From the NCBI RefSeq assembly GCF_032854445.1, contig NC_088300.1, positions 78,051,966 to 78,115,965 of the forward strand: 64,000 bases of DNA, in the 5' to 3' direction. A model generated the notes under the pieces. It was given only the letters and a program-made list of their open reading frames with translations. It was not told the origin of the DNA and did no database searches. The position numbers and the translations under genes were made by a program. This document shows positions 1-12,819 of the stretch, piece after piece; the stretch's first letter is position 1, and every line of letters starts with the position of its first letter. This stretch comes from Liolophura sinensis (lineage: Eukaryota; Mollusca; Polyplacophora; Chitonida; Chitonidae).

Positions 1-750
1 GCTCTTTCTTATTACCTCCCAATTCAGTTTTATTTGACCTAGCGTCTAGAAGGCTAGCGTCTAGAAGACACCAATGCTATATTGTAAGGAAAATCATACT
101 TATTATGTATCTGCGACTTAAGACAAAAATTTGGGGCGGAAAGGCCACTTAAGACAAAGACTAATTAGCGCTAATCAAAGATTTATTTGACATAAAACCT
201 ATAATATTTAAACCAGATGTAAAATGTTGAGCATGGTCTAAATAGCAAGAGGTCTTAACTGAACTCATCACCACAAAATCTTGTCTTGGTGATTATTGAT
301 GACGAGATCAAACTCTACATCTTCCATCAATCATTAGTTCTGTTTAATCTCTGTTAAGTAAAGTAGAATCAAAAGTCATTTGGTGCAAATTTACCTTTGT
401 ACTATTCTTAAGTGACATTTCCATCCCGTAACCTTGTCTTAAGTTGGCAATTCTTGCTATTTAGACCATCCTCAACATTTTAAATGTGGTTTTAATTTAA
501 AAGTGCTAACTAGTCTTTGTCTTAAGTGGCCTTTCCACCACAAATTTTTGCCTTAAGTTGCAGATTCATAATTAGTATGAATTTCCTCATTATTGAGGGG
601 GGGGGGGGGAGGGAATTAGAAAGAGCCCACAGCGCCACCCACCACTTGCTGCACTTTATGCAAGAGTTTCGGTAGTCAGGTAGATTACCTCTACCCCACC
701 AAGCAGTCAAAGCTTTTATAGTTTTTATATCTAATCTCAGCTAGCTCTTG
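1..750. mobile_element. Foldback (palindromic) repeat element, left edge cut by window
   Basis: The two halves are imperfect reverse complements around an axis near position 350. For example, AAAATGTTGAGCATGGTCTA at about 221 pairs with the stretch ending near 482. The left arm contains CGACTTAAGACAAAAATTTG and the right arm contains its complement near 540-560. CTTAAG words recur throughout. GCTCTTTCT at the window start matches AGAAAGAGC ending at 628. The right-hand part (about 330-750) is collinear with 31437-31920, including sequence past AGAAAGAGC, so the true terminus lies further out or both copies share flanking repeat. A run of about 14 G near 599-611 interrupts the right arm. No transposase is visible. 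I infer a non-autonomous DNA or foldback-type element, class unknown. Confidence 0.6.
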
Positions 751-2064
751 GATTAACATAGATGAGGATGTCACCACTCATATATGTCCATTTCCACGGT
801 TGTCATGGTAACGAGATTTTCCTTGTACATGCTATACAAATAGAAATGATCTCGTGTCCGGGTTACAACTCCTACTGTTTTCCGAATAAAGTGTTCATTT
901 TTGGTGGACACGTTTGTCCACTTGCGCGGTTTTCATGGCAACCACCTCCCTGTTATCAACACCCTTGAAGATTCCCCTCAGCAGTTACACTCACCACCAT
1001 ACTGCTGGTGCTCTTTTATACAGTTCAAACAAATGTTTGTTTGTGTATGTTGTGTTCACCTGAACTCTTGTTCCACAGATCTTATTTATATGAAAATATT
1101 ATACAGATGTCCATTTTACAGAACTGTTTTTGCACTAGTGAATGTTTACCAGTATTGGGCATATGTACAGTGCTTTTATCCTCTTACTGTGCCATGACCA
1201 GGTTGACTGGGTTAAGGGTACCAGTGTGGGTGTGATGTAGTTGTGGAATATCTACAACCTTCAGTCTTCTGACTCTGTACGCTGACATTAGCTGCAGGTT
1301 GACGTTGAGATAGGACCTACATGTTAGGAGAAGATCTGAAGTTTTAAGGCTATACTGATTGGATTATGATTCTCAGGACTTGAGAAAAAAGATATTTTGT
1401 CCAAGATGGCGACCATCTTGAATTTTAGTGTTTTACATGAATCTTTTTAAAACCTCCTGAGGGCTCCTATGCTAACATTTATCAATATGTCCTAAGGGAG
1501 CTTTGTGCCAAAGACAGTGCTTTTATCTGCAAAGTAATCTTGAAATATAACACTTAATATATGGTGTGGCCATACAGAGTATGTCGCCTCATCACTTCCC
1601 CCAGGCAACCCTTATCTCAGCATTCCTGAAATCCTTGTTATTGTCAAATGATCAAGTATCATTGGTTGCCGTGTGATTTTGTTTTGTCAACCATCAAACC
1701 CAGTATATGTTATTGTTACTGTACCCTGGGTGTGCCTCAGGAGAATTATCCCATTTAGAGCTATCTGTAGTTATCTAATTGTGACCACTGTTCTTCTGTC
1801 AGAAAACAATAAGAAGCAAGCTGATATCATGATATCATTAAGGCATTAAGACTTATTAATTCCATTCATGAATTTCTTTGAAGTGCTCACTCAATCATGT
1901 GAGCTTGGCACAGATTTGGCGTGATCGGATTAAGGTCTTCTCATTGCTGGTAATTTATCCTCTAGGGCTGTAGAAGGAAATATCCATTGTTGTAAAATAC
2001 CAGGCCTTCCACAAAACCAAGGGTAAAGGCGTTATTCTAAGATGAGTCAATGTCCGATATAACT
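751..2064. other. No gene seen; unique AT-rich DNA
   Basis: Only short frames lacking domains occur here. The one local feature is a short inverted repeat at 1402-1420, CAAGATGG-CGA-CCATCTTG. Nothing supports a coding call. Confidence 0.6.
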
Positions 2065-2355
2065 ATCATGGAAACTAATGGTGTCCGTACACAATCACCT
2101 CAATATCCAAGTCAGGAAATTAGCATGGCGTCCGAACAGTCACCTTGGTGGAATGAGACAATATCTGAGTTACCAGTCATCAAATTTCATGGTGTCATTA
2201 GACCCATCTCACCGGAATGAGTCAACATCTGAGGTAACAGCTGTGGAATTTGATGCTGTCCGTATAGATACCTCACCGGAATGAGTCAACATCTGAGGTA
2301 ACAGCTGTGGAATTTCATGCTGTCCGTATAGATACCTCACCGGAATGAGTCAACA
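2065..2355. repeat. 64-bp tandem repeat, about 4.5 copies
   Basis: The two right-hand copies, beginning CTCACCGGAATGAGTCAACA at about 2207 and 2271, are nearly identical over 64 bp. A partial copy follows. Further left (from about 2075) the same pattern of TGTCCGTA, AATGAG and TCAACATCTGAG or a variant recurs with heavy divergence. The right end therefore looks recently amplified. Confidence 0.75.
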
Positions 2356-2830
2356 TCCGTGATTATAATCCTGGAATCTTTTTCTTGTCAGTAACTGAGA
2401 CAGTAATAATAAAATAAGTTGTGTTTTGCAATTCCATGAACACAAACACATTCAATCACGTTTGTGAAAAGATGTAACTTTGTTTCAGTTGAGTGTCTCC
2501 GTGCGAGTAATAGTTGACCGACTAATTGGTGTTCAACTAAAATAAAATAGCTTGTAACAACCACGACACTGTGTCACGCGTGAAAAATATCAGTCATTCA
2601 ATTGTTGGCTGTTGCTTAACGCAATAGACAAGGACTTATCACTTATTCAGCTTTATGGGAGGAGAAAACCTGGGTGCCCAGGTTAAACCACCGATCTTTG
2701 GCAAATTATTCATGAATTGACCCACGTTTGAAGTACAGACATCTACACCATATTGGCGTGAAGATTAGTGGTCTTCAACAGACATTAGGCTGCACAAGCG
2801 TTCGTCATACGTGCATCATCGGGCGCTTAT

Positions 2831-3082
2831 GTATTTATTTATTTGATTGGTGTTTTACGCCATGCTCAAGAATATTTCACTTATGCGATGGCGACCAGCA
2901 TTATGCTGGGAGGAAACCAGGCAGAGCCTGGCAGAAACCCACAACCATCCACAGATTGCTGGCAGACCTTCTCACCGACGGAGAGGAAGCCAGGATGAGC
3001 TGGGCGTGAACTCATAGCAACCGCATTGGTGAGAGGCTCCTGGGTCATAACATTGCGCTGGTGCGCTAACCAACTGAGCAAA
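2831..3082 (-). mobile_element. tRNA-derived SINE (family A)
   Basis: Read on the minus strand, the copy starts in a tRNA-like head (GCTCAGTTGGTTAGCGC, box A-like), then a box B-like GAGTTCACGCCC region. It ends with a conserved tail, AGTGAAATATTCTTGAGCAT, and an AAATAAATAAATA terminus (TATTTATTTATTT at 2832-2844 on the plus strand). The same unit occurs at 38720-38942 and 39815-40078. It resembles tRNA-headed SINEs widespread in molluscs such as the RUDI/V-SINE type, although the family name is from memory and unverified. The 5' end has lost the final GGGGCCTCC seen in the 39815 copy. Confidence 0.75.
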
Positions 3083-4719
3083 GTGACAGTTAAACTCATA
3101 CCTCATTTGTCCTAGTTATATGTAGACAAGTTCCTTAACCATTCGACCAAGGCCCACTCCACATCAGCGGTTATGGTTGTCAGATGCATCTTGGTGAGGA
3201 ATGTGGACATGCACCGTCATGGTTGCCAGATATATCGTGCTGAGTAGTGTGGGCATGGGCCGTTATGGTTGTCAGATGTGTCGTGGTGAACAATGTGGAT
3301 ATGGGCCATTATGGTTGTCAGATGTGTCGTGGTGTGGAATGATGGGCAGGGGCCCTTTTGGTTGTCAGATATGTCGTGGTGAGGAATGATGGGCATGGGC
3401 CATTATGGATGTCAGATACGTCGTGGTGAAGAATGTGGGCATGGGCCATTATGGTTGTCAGATACGTCATGGAGAGCAATGTGGACAGGGCCATTATGGT
3501 TGTCAGATGTGTCGTGGTGAGGAATGTGGACAGGGCCATTCTGGTTGTCAGATCCGTCATGGTGAGCAATGCGGACATGGGCCGTTATGGTTGTCAGATA
3601 CGTCAGGGTGAGGAATGTAGACATGGGCCGTTATGGTTGTCAGATGTGTCGTGGTGAGGAATGTGGATATGGGCCATTATGGTTGTCAGATGTGTCGTGG
3701 TAAGGAATGTGGGCATGGGCTGTTGCGGTTGTCAGATAGGCTGTGGTGAGGAATAAAGGGCAGGGGCCCTTATGGTTGTCAGATACGTAGTGGTGAATAA
3801 TGATGAACATGGGCCAAATGCGGATATGGGCCGTTATGGTTGTCAGATACGTCGTGGTGAGCGATATGGACAGGGCCATTATGGTTGTCAGATGTGTCGT
3901 GGTGAGGAATGTGGGCATGGGTCGCTATGGTTGTCAGATACGTCGTGGTGAGGAATGTGGACATGGGCCATTGTGGTTGTCAGATACGTCATGATGAGCA
4001 ATGTGGACAGGGCCATTATGGTTGTCAGATGTGCCGTGGTGTGGAATGTGGACATGGGCCGTTACGGTTGTCAGATACGTCGGGGTGAGCAATGTGGACA
4101 TGGGCCATTATGGTTGTCAGGTGTGTCGTGGTGAGCAATGTGGATATGGGCCATTATGGTGGTCAGATGTGTCGTGGTGAGGAATGTGGGCATGGGCTGT
4201 TGCGGTTGTCAGATAGGCCGTGGTGAGGAATGATGGGCAGGGGCCGTTATGGTTGTCAGATACAGATACGTCATGGTGAGGAATGTGGACATGCACCGTC
4301 ATGGTTGCCAGATACAGATACGTCATGGTGAGGAATGTGGACATGGGCTGTTATGGTTGTCAGATACGTCGTGGTGAGGAATAAAGGGCAGGGGCCCTTA
4401 CGGTTTGTCAGATATGTTGTGGTGAGGAATAAAGGGCATTGGCCCTTATGGTTGTCAGATATGTCATGGTGAGGAATGATGGACAGGGGCCCTTTTGGTT
4501 GTCAGATACGTAGTGGTGAGGAATGATGAACATGGGTCAAATGTGGGCAGGGGCCGTTATGGTTGTCAGATACGTCGTGGTGAGCGATGTGGACAGGGCC
4601 ATTATGGTTGTCAGATGTGTCGTGATGAGGAATGTGGGCGTGGGTTGTTGCTGTTGTCAGATACGTCGTGGTGAGGAATGCTGGGCAGGGGCCGTTATGG
4701 TTGTCAGATACCTCGTGGT

Positions 4720-7232
4720 GAGGAATGATGGGTAGGGGCCATTATAGTTGTCAGATACGTCGTGGTGAGCAATGTGGACATGGGCTATTATAGTTGTCAG
4801 ATAAGTCATGGTCAGGAATGATGGGCAGGGGCCGTTATAGTTGTCAGATACGTCATGGTGAGCAAAGTGGACATGGGCTGTTGTGGTTGTCAGATAAGTC
4901 ATGGTGGGGAATGAAGGACATGAGCCGTTATGGTTGTCAGATGTGTCGTGGTGAGCAATGTGGACATGGGTTATTATGGTTGTCAGATGTGTTGTGGTGA
5001 GGAATGTGGACATGGGCCGTTATGGTTGTCAGATACGTTGTGGTGAGGAATGTGGACATGGGCCATTCTGGTTGTGGGATACGTTGTGGTGAGGAATGAT
5101 GGACAGGCCATTCTGGTTGTCAGATATGCAGTGGTGAGGAATGTGGACATGGGCCATTCTGGTTGTCAGATGTGCCGTGGTATGGAATGTGGGCATGGGC
5201 CATCATGGTTGTCAGATATGTCGTGATGACGAATGATGGACAGGGCCATTATGGTTGTCAGATGTGTCATGGTGAGGAATGTGGACATGGGCTATTATGG
5301 TTGTCAGATGTGTCATGGTGAGGAATGTGGACATGGGCTATTATGGTTGTCAGATACGTCGTGGTAAGGAATGATGGGCAGGGGCCCTTTTGGTTGTCAG
5401 ATACGTAGTGGTGAGGAATGTGAACATGGGTCAAACGTGGGCAAGGGCCGTTATGGTTGTCAGATACATCGTGGTGAGCGATGTGGACAGGGCCATTATG
5501 GTTGTCAGATGTGTCATGGTGAGGAATGTGGACATGGGCTATTATGGTTGTCAGATGTGTCGTGGTGAGGAATGTGGACATGGGCTATTATGGTTGTCAG
5601 ATACGTCGTGGTAAGGAATGATGGGCAGGGGCCCTTTTGGTTGTCAGATACGTAGTGGTGAGGAATGTGAACATGGGTCAAATGTGGGCAAGGGCCGTTA
5701 TGGTTGTCAGATACATCGTGGTGAGCGATGTGGACAGGGCCATTATGGTTTTCAGATGTGCCGTGGTATGGAATGTGGGCATGGGCTGTTGCGGTTGTCA
5801 GATAGGCCGTGGTGAGGAATGATGGGCAGGGGCCGTTATGGTTGTCAGATACAGATACGTCATGGTGAGGAATGTGGACATGGGCTGTTATGGTTGTCAG
5901 ATACGTCGTGGTGAGGAATAAAGGGCAGGGGCCCTTACGGTTGTCAGATATGTTGTGGTGAGGAATAAAGGGCATTGGCCCTTATGGGTAGGGGCCATTA
6001 TAGTTGACAGATACATCGTGGTGAGCAATGTGGACATGGGCCATTATAGTTGTCACATAAGTCATGGTCAGGAATGATGGGCAGGGGCCGTTATAGTTGT
6101 CAGATACGTCATGGTGAGCAAAGTGGACATGGGCTGTTGTGGTTGTCAGATAAGTCATGGTGGGGAATGAAGGACATGAGCCGTTATGGTTGTCAGATGT
6201 GTCGTGATGAGCAATGTGGACATGGGTTATTATGGTTGTCAGATGTGTTGTGGTGAGGAATGTGGACATGGGCCGTTATGGTTGTCAGATACGTTGTGGT
6301 GAGGAATGTGGACATGGGCCATTCTGGTTGTGGGATACGTTGTGGTGAGGAATGATGGACAGGCCATTCTGGTTGTCAGATATGCAGTGGTGAGGAATGT
6401 GGACATGGGCCATTCTAGTTGTCAGATGTGCCGTGGTATGGAATGTGGGCATGGGCCATCATGGTTGTCAGATATGTCGTGATGAGGAATGATGGACAGG
6501 GCCATTATGGTTGTCAGATGTGTCATGGTGAGGAATGTGGACATGGGCTATTATGGTTGTCAGATGTGTCGTGGTGAGGAATGTGGACATGGGCTATTAT
6601 GGTTGTCAGATACGTCGTGGTAAGGAATGATGGGCAGGGGCCCTTTTGGTTGTCAGATACGTAGTGGTGAGGAATGTGAACATGGGTCAAATGTGGGCAA
6701 GGGCCGTTATGGTTGTCAGATACATCGTGGTGAGCGATGTGGACAGGGCCATTATGGTTGTCAGATGTGTCATGGTGAGGAATGTGGACATGGGCTATTA
6801 TGGTTGTCAGATGTGTCATGGTGAGGAATGTGGACATGGGCTATTATGGTTGTCAGATACGTCGTGGTAAGGAATGATGGGCAGGGGCCCTTTTGGTTGT
6901 CAGATACGTAGTGGTGAGGAATGTGAACATGGGTCAAATGTGGGCAAGGGCCGTTATGGTTGTCAGATACATCGTGGTGAGCGATGTGGGCAGGGCCATT
7001 ATGGTTTTCAGATGTGTCGTGGTGAGGAATGTGGGCATGGGCTGTTGCTGTTGTCAGATACGTCGTGGTGAGGAATGATGGGCAGGGACCATTATGGTTG
7101 TCAGATACCTCGTGGCAGGGAATGATGGGCAGGGGCCGTTATGATTGTCAGATACATCGTGGTGAGGAATGATGGGCAGGGGCCGTTATGGTTGTCAGGT
7201 GCGCCGTGGTGAGGAATGATGGGCAGGGACCG
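4720..7232. repeat. Higher-order duplication, 1256-bp period, within the 46-bp array
   Basis: Distinctive variant strings recur at an offset of 1256 bp. The frames at 4794 and 6050, 5371 and 6627, and 5618 and 6874 are near-identical pairs. Within each copy a 247-bp sub-period (5371 to 5618, 6627 to 6874) repeats the segment containing ATGTGAACATGGGTCAAA. The two 1256-bp blocks differ at only scattered bases, so this duplication is much younger than the underlying 46-bp units. Confidence 0.8.
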
Positions 7233-7279
7233 TTATGGCTGTCAGATACGTTGTGGTGAGGCAATGTGGACATAGGCCA

Positions 7280-8690
7280 TTATGGTTGTCAGATGTGTCG
7301 TGGTGAGCAATGTGGATATGGGCCATTATGGTTGTCAGATGTGTCGTGGTGAGGAATGTGGGCATGGCTGTTGCGGTTGTCAGATAGGACGTGGTGAGGA
7401 ATGATGGGCAGGGGACCTTATGGTTGTCAGATGTGTTGTGGTGAGGAATGATGGGCAGGGGACCTTATGGTTGTCAGATATGTCGTGGTGAGGAATGATG
7501 GGCAGGAACCATTATGGTTGTCAGATACGTTGTGGTGAGCAATGTGGACAGGGCCATTCTGGTTATCACATACGCCGTGGTGAGCAATGTGGACATGGGC
7601 CATTATGGTTGTCAGATACGTCGTGGTGAGGAATGATGGGCAGGGGCCATCATGGTTGTCAGATGTGTCGTGGTGTGGAATGATGGGCAGGGGCCGTAAT
7701 GGTTGTGAGATGTGTCGTGGTGGGGAATGATAGACATGGGCCATTGTGGTTGTCAAATACGCCATGGTGAGCAAGGTGGACATGAGCCATTCTGGTAGTC
7801 CTGTGTGCAGTGGTGAGGATGATGCGCAGGGGCTGCTCTAGTTGTCAGATGTGTCGTGCTGAGGAATGTGGACATGGGTCGCTATGTTTGTCAGATACGT
7901 CGTGGTGAGGAATGTGGGCATGGGCTGTTGCGGTTGTCAGATACATTGTGGTGAGGAATGTGGACATGGGCTATTATGGTTGTCAGATGTGCCGTGGTGT
8001 GGAATGATGGACATGGGCTGTTATGGTTGTCAGATGTGTCGTGGTGAGCAATGTGGATATGGGCCATTATGGTTGTCAGATGTGTCGTGGTGAGGAATGT
8101 GGGCATGGGCTGTTGCGGTTGTCAGATAGGCCGTGGTGAGGAATGATGGGCAGGGGACCTTATGGTTGTCAGATGTGTTGTGGTGAGGAATGATGGGCAG
8201 GGGACCTTATGGTTGTCAGATATATCGTGGTGAGGAATGATGGGCAGGGGCCATTATGGTTGTCAGATACGTTGTGGTGAGCAATGTGGACAGGGCCATT
8301 CTGGTTATCACATACGCCGTGGTGAGGAATGTGGACATGGGCCATTATGGTTGTCAGATACGTCGTGGTGAGGAATGATGGGCAGGGGCCATCATGGTTG
8401 TCAGATGTGTCGTGGTGTGGAATGATGGGCAGGGGCCGTAATGGTTGTGAGATGTGTCGTGGTGGGGAATGATGGACATGGGCCATTGTGGTTGTCAAAT
8501 ACGCCATGGTGAGCAAGGTGGACATGAGCCATTCTGGTAGTCCTGTGTGCAGTGGTGAGGATGATGCGCAGGGGCTGCTCTAGTTGTCAGATGTGTCGTG
8601 CTGAGGAATGTGGACATGGGTAGCTATGTTTGTCAGATACGTCGTGGTGAGGAATGTGGGCATGGGCTATTATGGTTGTCAGATGTGCCG
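7280..8690. repeat. Higher-order duplication, 742-bp period, within the 46-bp array
   Basis: Rare variants such as GGTAGTCCTGTGTGCAGTGG and GGTTATCACATACGCCGTGG recur 742 bp apart (for example 7427-7783 against 8169-8525, and 7866 against 8608). A related, partly rearranged copy lies near 11690-12150. Confidence 0.75.
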
Positions 8691-11600
8691 TGGTGTGGAA
8701 TGATGGACATGGGCTGTTATGGTTGTCAGATGCATTGTGGTGAGGAATGTGGACATGGGCTATTATGGTTGTCAGATGTGCCGTGGTGTGGAATGATGGA
8801 CATGGGCTGTTATGGTTGTAAGATGCATTGTGGTGAGGAATGATGGACGGGCCATTCTGGTTGTCAGATACGTCGTGGTGAGGAATGATGGACAGGGCCA
8901 TTATGGTTGTTAGATGTGTCATGGTGAGGAATGTGGACATGGGCTATTATGATTGTCAGATGTGTCGTGCTGAGGAATGTGGACATGGGTCGCTATGTTT
9001 GTCAGATACGTCGTGGTGAGGAATGTGGGCATGGGCTGTTGCGGTTGTCAGATACATTGTGGTGAGGAATGTGGACATGGGCTATTATAGTTGTCAGATG
9101 TGCCGTGGTGTGGAATGATGGACATGGGCTGTTATGGTTGTCAGATGCATTGTGGTGAGGAATGATGGACATGGGTGGTTATGGTTGTCAGATACGTCGT
9201 GGTGAGGAATAATGGGTAGGGGCCGTTATGGTTGTCAGATACGTCGTAGTGAGGAATGATGGACGGGCCATTCTGGTTGTCAGATGTGTCGTGGTGAGGA
9301 ATGTGGGCATGAGCCATTATGGTTGCCAGATACTTTGTGGTAAGAAAATGTGGGCATGAGAAGTTATAGTTGTCTGATACTTTGTGGTGAGAAAATGTGG
9401 GCAGGGGCTGTTATGGTTGTCAGATGTGTCGTGGTGAGGAATGTGGACAGGGCCATTCTGGTTGTCAGATCCGTTGTGGTGAGCAATGCAGACATGGGCC
9501 GTTACGGTTGTCAGATACGTCAGGGTGAGGAATGTAGACATGGGCCGTTATGGTTGTCAGATGTGTCGTGGTGAGGAATGTGGGCACGGGCTGTTGTGGC
9601 CGTCAGATACGTCGTGGTGAGCAATGTGGACATGGGCCATTATAGTTGTCAGATACGTCGTGGTGAGCATATGGACATGGGCCATTATAGTTGTCAGATA
9701 AGTCGTGGTCAGGAATGATGGGCAGGGGCCGTTATAGTTGTCAGATACGTCATGGTGAGCAAAGTGGACATGGGCTGTTGTGGTTGTCAGATTAGTCATG
9801 GTGGGGAATGAAGGATATGAGCCGTTATGGTTGTCAGATGTGTCGTGGTGAGCAATGTGGACATGGGCTATTATGGTTTTCAGATGTGTTGTGGTGAGGA
9901 ATGTGGACATGGGCCGTTATGGTTGTCAGATACGTTGTGGTGAGGAATGTGGACATGGGCCATTCTGGTTGTGGGATACGTTGTGGTGAGGAATGATGGG
10001 CACGAGCCATTATGGTTGTCAGATACGTCGTGGTAAGGAATGATGGACAGGCCATTCTGGTTGTCAGATACGCAGTGGTGAGGAACATGGACAAGGGCCA
10101 TTCTGGTTGTCAGATGTGCCGTGGTATGGAATGTGGGCATGGGCCATTATGGTTGTCAGATATGTCGTGGTGAGGAATGATGGACAGGGCCATTATGGTT
10201 GTCAGATGTGTCATGGTGAGGAATGTGGACATGGGCTATTATGGTTGTCAGATGTGTCGTGGTGAGGAATGTGGACATGGGCTATTATGGTTGTCAGATA
10301 CGTCGTGGTGAGGAATGATGGGCAGGGGCCCTTTTGGTTGTCAGATACGTAGTGGTGAGGAATGTGAACATGGGTCAAATGTGGGCAGGGGCCGTTATGG
10401 TTGTCAGATACGTCGTGGTGAGCGATGTGGACAGGGCCATTATGGTTTTCAGATGTGTCGTGGTGAGGAATGTGGGCATGGGCTGTTGCGGTTGTCAGAT
10501 ACGTCGTGGTGAGGAATGATGGGCAGGGGCCATTATGGTTGTCAGATACCTCGTGGCAGGGAATGATGGGCAGGCGCCGTTATGATTGTCAGATACATCA
10601 TGGTGAGGAATGATGGGCAGGGGCCGTTATGGTTGTCACGTGCGCCGTGGTGAGGAATGATGGGCAGGGACCGTTATGGCTGTCAGATACGTTGTGGTGA
10701 ACAATGTGGACATAGGCCATTATGGTTGTCAGATGTGTCGTGGTGAGCAATGTGGATATGGGCCATTATGGTTGTTAGATGTGTCGTGGTGAGGAATGTG
10801 GGCATAGGCTGTTGCGGTTGTCAGATAGGCCGTGGTGAGGAATGATGGACAGGGGACCTTATGGTTGTCAGATGTGTTGTGGTGAGGAATGATGGGCAGG
10901 GGACCTTATGGTTGTCAGATATGTCGTGGTGAGGAATGATGGGCAGGGGCCATTATGGTTGTCAGATACGTTGTGGTGAGCAATGTGGACAGGGCCATTC
11001 TGGTTATCACATATGTCGTGGTGAGCAATGTGGACATGGGCCATTATGGTTGTCAGATACGTCGTGGTGAGGAATGATGGGCAGGGGCCATCATGGTTGT
11101 CAGATGTGTCGTGGTGTGGAATGATGGACGGGCCATTCTGGTTGTCAGATGTGTCGTGGTGAGGAATGTGGGCATGAGCCATTATGGTTGCCAGATACTT
11201 TGTGGTAAGAAAATGTGGGCATGAGAAGTTATAGTTGTCTGATACTTTGTGGTGAGAAAATGTGGATATGAGAAGTTTTGGTTAGATACTTTGTGGTGAG
11301 AAAATGTGGGCAGGGGCTGTTATGGTTGTCAGATGTGTCATAATGAGGAATGTGGACATGGGTCGCTATGGTTGTCAGATACGTCGTTGTGAGGAATGTG
11401 GACATGGACTGTTATGGTTGCCAGATCTGTTGTGGTGAGGAATGTAGACATGGACTGTTATGGTTGTCAGATGTGTCGTGGTGAGGAATGTGGACATGGA
11501 CTGTTATGGTTGTCAGATGTGTCGTGGTGAGGAATGTGGACATGGACTGTTATGGTTGTCAGATGTGTCGTTGTGAGGAATGTGGACATGGACTGTTATG

Positions 11601-12819
11601 GTTGTCAGATCTGTTGTGGTGAGGAATGTAGACATGGACTGTTATGGTTGTCAGATGTGTCGTGGTGAGGAATGTGGACATGGACTGTTATGGTTGTCAG
11701 ATATGTCGTGGTGAGGAATGATGGGCAGGGGCCATTATGGTTGTCAGATATGTTGTGGTGAGCAATGTGGACAGGGCCATTCTGGTTATCACATACGCCG
11801 TGGTGAGCAATGTGGACATGGGCCATTATGGTTGTCAGATACGTCGTGGTGAGGAATGATGGGCAGGGGCCATCATGGTTGTCAGATGTGTCGTGGTGTG
11901 GAATGATGGGCAGGGGCCATAATGGTTGTGAGATGTGTCGTGGTGGGGAATGATGGACATGGGCCATTGTGGTTGTCAAATACGTCATGGTGAGCAAGGT
12001 GGACATGAGCCATTCTGGTAGTCCTGTGTGCAGTGGTGAGGATGATGCGCAGGGGCCGCCCTAGTTGTCAGATGTGTCGTGCTGAGGAATGTGGACATGG
12101 GTCGCTATGTTTGTCAGATACGTCGTGGTGAGGAATGTGGGCATGGGCTGTTGCGGTTGTCAGATACATTGTGGTGAGGAATGTGGACATGGGCTATTAT
12201 GGTTGTCAGATGTGCCGTGGTGTGGAATGATGGACATGGGCTGTTATGGTTGTCAGATACATTGTGGTGAGGAATGATGGACATGGGTGGTTATGGTTGT
12301 CAGATACGTCGTGGTGAGGAATGATGGGTAGGGGCCGTTATGGTTGTCAGATACGTCGTGGTGAGGAATGATGGACGGGCCATTCTGGTTGTCAGATGTG
12401 TCGTGGTGAGGAATGTGGGCATGAGCCTCTATGGTTGCCAGATACGTCGTGGTAAGAAAATGTGGGCATGAGAAGTTATAGTTGTCTGATACTTTGTGGT
12501 GAGAAAATGTGGATATGAGAAGTTTTGGTTAGATACTTTGTCGTGAGAAAATGTGGGCAGGGGCTGTTATGGTTGTCAGATGCGTCATGATGAGGAATGT
12601 GGACATGGGCCGTTACGGCTGTCAGATACGTCAGGGTGAGGAATGTAGACATGGGCCGTTATGGTTGTCAGATGTGTCGTGGTGAGGAATGTGGACAGGG
12701 CCATTCTGGTTGTCAGATCCGTCGTGGTGAGCAATGCGGACATGGGCCGTTACGGTTGTCAGATACGTCAGGGTGAGGAATGTAGACATGGGCCGTTATG
12801 GTTGTCAGATGTGTCGTGG

